A DNA stretch of 34,857 bases from Nitrososphaerales archaeon (GTDB lineage: Archaea; Thermoproteota; Nitrososphaeria; Conexivisphaerales; UBA164), in assembly GCA_023256355.1 (NCBI GenBank), contig JAGDXJ010000038.1, forward strand, positions 1 through 34,857, in the 5' to 3' direction. Under the pieces are notes generated by a model, which did not search any database, was not told the origin of the DNA, and worked only from the letters and a program-made list of their open reading frames with translations. Made by a program: the position numbers and the translations under genes. Shown in pieces: positions 33,253 through 34,857 of the stretch (position 1 is the stretch's first letter; every line of letters starts with the position of its first letter).

Positions 33253-34698
33253 ATGCCCTACGTTATAGAAGATGGAAAAAAAGTACCCAGGAACATAACA
33301 TTAGACGAGGTATTAAAATCTCTTAAAGAGGTCAAATTTGTCAACATGCAATTTTCAGATTTAAGGGGAAAACTTCAGCACTTTTCTATTCCATCATATG
33401 AGATAAATGAAAACGCTTTCAAAGAAGGTTTTCCAAAGGTCGATGGCAGTAGCATAATGGGCTTTACTGATATCGATGATTCTGATCTTGTTTTTATACC
33501 AGATATAACTACATTTTCAAAAATTCCATGGAATCAAAAAGAAGCTAGATTTATGGGGGGTATAATGTCTGAAATGAGCACGGTTAGATTAGACAGCGAT
33601 TCAAGAGCGGTTGCTGAAAGCGTTCAGAAATTCCTTACAGAAAAGGGTTTAACTGCATTTTTTGGACCAGAAGTTGAGTTTTTTGTTTTTGACGATGTAA
33701 GGTTTGATGCTGAGTATGGTTACAAACAGTATTATAAGGTCATTTCTAATGAGGCGCCATTTTCCCAAAACCCCTTAAAAATGAGGGAAAAAGAAGGATA
33801 TTATCCTGAAACTCCCATTGATTCTTTAGCAGAATACCGTAACGCTGTTTCTGAATATCTTTACTCTTTTGGTTATTTACCCTTGGTCCATCATCATGAA
33901 GTAGCTGCTGTTGGACAGGTTGAAATAAATTTTGAAAAAGAGACTTTGGTTGGCGCTGCTGATGGAATTTTAACCGTAAAGTACGTCGCATCAAACACTG
34001 CAAGCATGATGGGGAAATATGCTACTTTTATGCCTAAACCAGTGTTCGGAGAAAATGGAAGCGGCATGCATGTTCATGTAAGTATATGGGAAGGTAACGG
34101 ATATAATGCAAAGCAGAACCTTTTTTATGATGAGAACGACAGTTATGCTGAGCTCAGTCAGACAGGCAGGTACTTTGTGGGCGGTCTTTTAACGCATAGC
34201 AGTTCCTTAGCGGCCATTGTAGCTCCGACGACAAACAGTTACAAGAGGTTAGTGCCAGGCTACGAAGCTCCTACATTTATAGCATGGAGCAGAGGAAACA
34301 GGAGCGCCAATGTTAGAATACCTGCTTACAGAAAGGCTTCCCCTTCTGAAAAGAGAGTAGAATTCAGAACTCCTGATCCGAGCTGCAATCCTTATCTTGC
34401 ACTATCAGCTATATTGCTCGCAGGTTTAGACGGCATCAATAAAAAGATAGATCCTGGAGATCCTGTTGATAAAAACCTTTACGAGTTGTCAGAATCGGAG
34501 CTGAGAAATTATAACATTAAAAAGCTGCCTGGAAGCTTAAAAGAAGCGATCGAAGAACTTCTCTCAGACAATCAATACCTTAAACCATTCTTTTCAGACA
34601 CTCTACTTGAAAAATATATAAAAATAAAGTATAATGAATACTATTCAGTAGCAGCCAGGCCTCATCCTTATGAGTTTAAACTGTATTTTGATTTTTAA
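33253..34698 (+). CDS. glnA: Glutamine synthetase type I
   Basis: The 481-residue enzyme makes glutamine from glutamate, ammonia and ATP. The beta-grasp domain (1-110) contains MQFSDLRGKLQHFSIP. The catalytic domain has FFGPEVEFFVFDD (metal-binding Glu), VEINFEKETL, GENGSGMHVHVS, TNSYKRLVPGYEAP and an RVEFRTPDPSCNPYLA-like segment. VDKNLYELSESE covers the loop that carries the adenylylated Tyr in GSI-beta. Archaeal GSI usually is not adenylylated, so a Tyr here does not show control. Length is usual for GSI (about 440-480). A promoter and an inverted repeat precede it. Confidence 0.95.
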   Translation: MPYVIEDGKKVPRNITLDEVLKSLKEVKFVNMQFSDLRGKLQHFSIPSYEINENAFKEGFPKVDGSSIMGFTDIDDSDLVFIPDITTFSKIPWNQKEARFMGGIMSEMSTVRLDSDSRAVAESVQKFLTEKGLTAFFGPEVEFFVFDDVRFDAEYGYKQYYKVISNEAPFSQNPLKMREKEGYYPETPIDSLAEYRNAVSEYLYSFGYLPLVHHHEVAAVGQVEINFEKETLVGAADGILTVKYVASNTASMMGKYATFMPKPVFGENGSGMHVHVSIWEGNGYNAKQNLFYDENDSYAELSQTGRYFVGGLLTHSSSLAAIVAPTTNSYKRLVPGYEAPTFIAWSRGNRSANVRIPAYRKASPSEKRVEFRTPDPSCNPYLALSAILLAGLDGINKKIDPGDPVDKNLYELSESELRNYNIKKLPGSLKEAIEELLSDNQYLKPFFSDTLLEKYIKIKYNEYYSVAARPHPYEFKLYFDF

Positions 34699-34728
34699 AC
34701 TATCGGGGTTAAGGAAACTTCTGTCCAC

Positions 34729-34738
34729 TTATATAAAA
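34729..34738 (+). promoter_or_regulatory. TATA box of the terminal RNA gene
   Basis: TTATATAAAA is centred near 34733, about 26 bases before the predicted start of the structured RNA at about 34760. The downstream structure begins where a transcript from this box would. Confidence 0.5.
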
Positions 34739-34759
34739 CATATTAGTCAGGTCAACAAA

Positions 34760-34857
34760 AGATGACCTGAGTGGGGAGTAGGGGCGGAAGTCCCCTTCCA
34801 CAAGCTTTAGATAGCCCCTTACAGAAATGTTTTTGAAGCCTTCTGGTCATGATTTTT
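34760..34857 (+). ncRNA. Candidate compact structured RNA gene
   Basis: A closing stem pairs ATGACC (34762-34767) with GGTCAT (34845-34850), extended by further pairs after a mismatch, and TTTTT follows at the window edge. Inside, GTAGGGGC (34778-34785) can pair with GCCCCTTAC (34814-34822, one bulge), enclosing a hairpin GGAAG-TCCC-CTTCC (34786-34799). A competing hairpin uses GGGG (34781-34784) with CCCC (34792-34795). I cannot name the RNA. Short matches to RNase P conserved regions (GGAAGTCC, TAGAT, ACAGAAA) are seen, but it would be far too small. No ORF covers it. Confidence 0.45.

Noticed and set aside
34760-34857. Minimal RNase P RNA
   Set aside because: GGAAGTCC, TAGAT and ACAGAAA are in the right order, but they are short and the element is under half the size of the smallest archaeal RNase P RNA I know of. 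Kept only as an unnamed RNA.
1-34857. CRISPR arrays, tRNA genes and rRNA genes
   Set aside because: I looked for regularly spaced repeats, tRNA T-arm motifs and rRNA-like stretches and saw none.

Overview
The window is a compact, AT-rich archaeal chromosome segment (GC looks well under 45% by eye; not computed). Archaeal markers include a type-II archaeal S-adenosylmethionine synthetase, SRP19, an HMG-CoA synthase/thiolase/DUF35 mevalonate set, an Lhr-type helicase, an archaeal AspRS beside a KH/zinc protein, a DUF1512 protein, and an F420:NADP oxidoreductase beside a luciferase-like protein. Many genes have a TTTATAAA-like box centred about 25-27 bases before the start codon, so leaderless transcription looks common. 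The sugar genes resemble those of thermoacidophiles (Sulfolobales, Thermoplasmatales). I cannot place the organism more precisely.

Layout, left to right. 1-173: tail of a CBS-domain gene, then a hairpin resembling an IS200/IS605 right end. 301-4068 (+): CoA-disulfide-reductase-like flavoprotein, XRE-HTH/CBS regulator, SAM synthetase and a short MetF-like protein, with overlaps or 1-nt gaps. 4295-11114 (+): branched-chain amino acid operon (ilvB, ilvN, ilvC, a LeuA/CimA-type synthase, a LeuB-type dehydrogenase) ending in a coiled-coil protein and an unusual HAD protein. 11172-13727 (+): HMG-CoA synthase, acetoacetyl-CoA thiolase and DUF35 protein. 13733-23347: sugar cluster on both strands. 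23473-26631: HtpX, SRP19, two small zinc proteins, an unknown 65-residue protein and DUF1512. 26850-28350: F420 pair. 28399-32962: KH/zinc protein, AspRS and Lhr helicase. 33253-34698: glutamine synthetase. The window ends in what looks like a small structured RNA gene.

The most interesting part is 13.7-23.4 kb. It encodes glucoamylase and a debranching-type glucosidase (glucan to glucose), Zn glucose dehydrogenase, SMP-30 gluconolactonase, a gluconate dehydratase of the Sulfolobus GnaD type and a KDG aldolase that looks like the Thermoplasmatales non-phosphorylative type. Beside these lie split DhaK and DhaL subunits of a dihydroxyacetone-kinase-family enzyme, without a DhaM phosphotransferase partner in the window. 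The textbook non-phosphorylative Entner-Doudoroff route oxidises glyceraldehyde to glycerate and phosphorylates that. Here the gene neighbourhood suggests that DhaKL phosphorylates glyceraldehyde directly to glyceraldehyde-3-phosphate, an undescribed or little-described branch. DhaL also carries two phenylalanines where family members have a nucleotide-site His and Ser.

Other points of note: an AspRS with the signature of a non-discriminating enzyme, a possible SAM-sensing regulator in the SAM synthetase operon, a MetF-like protein lacking the expected Asp, several palindromes at promoters, and the compact terminal RNA with two mutually exclusive G/C pairings.
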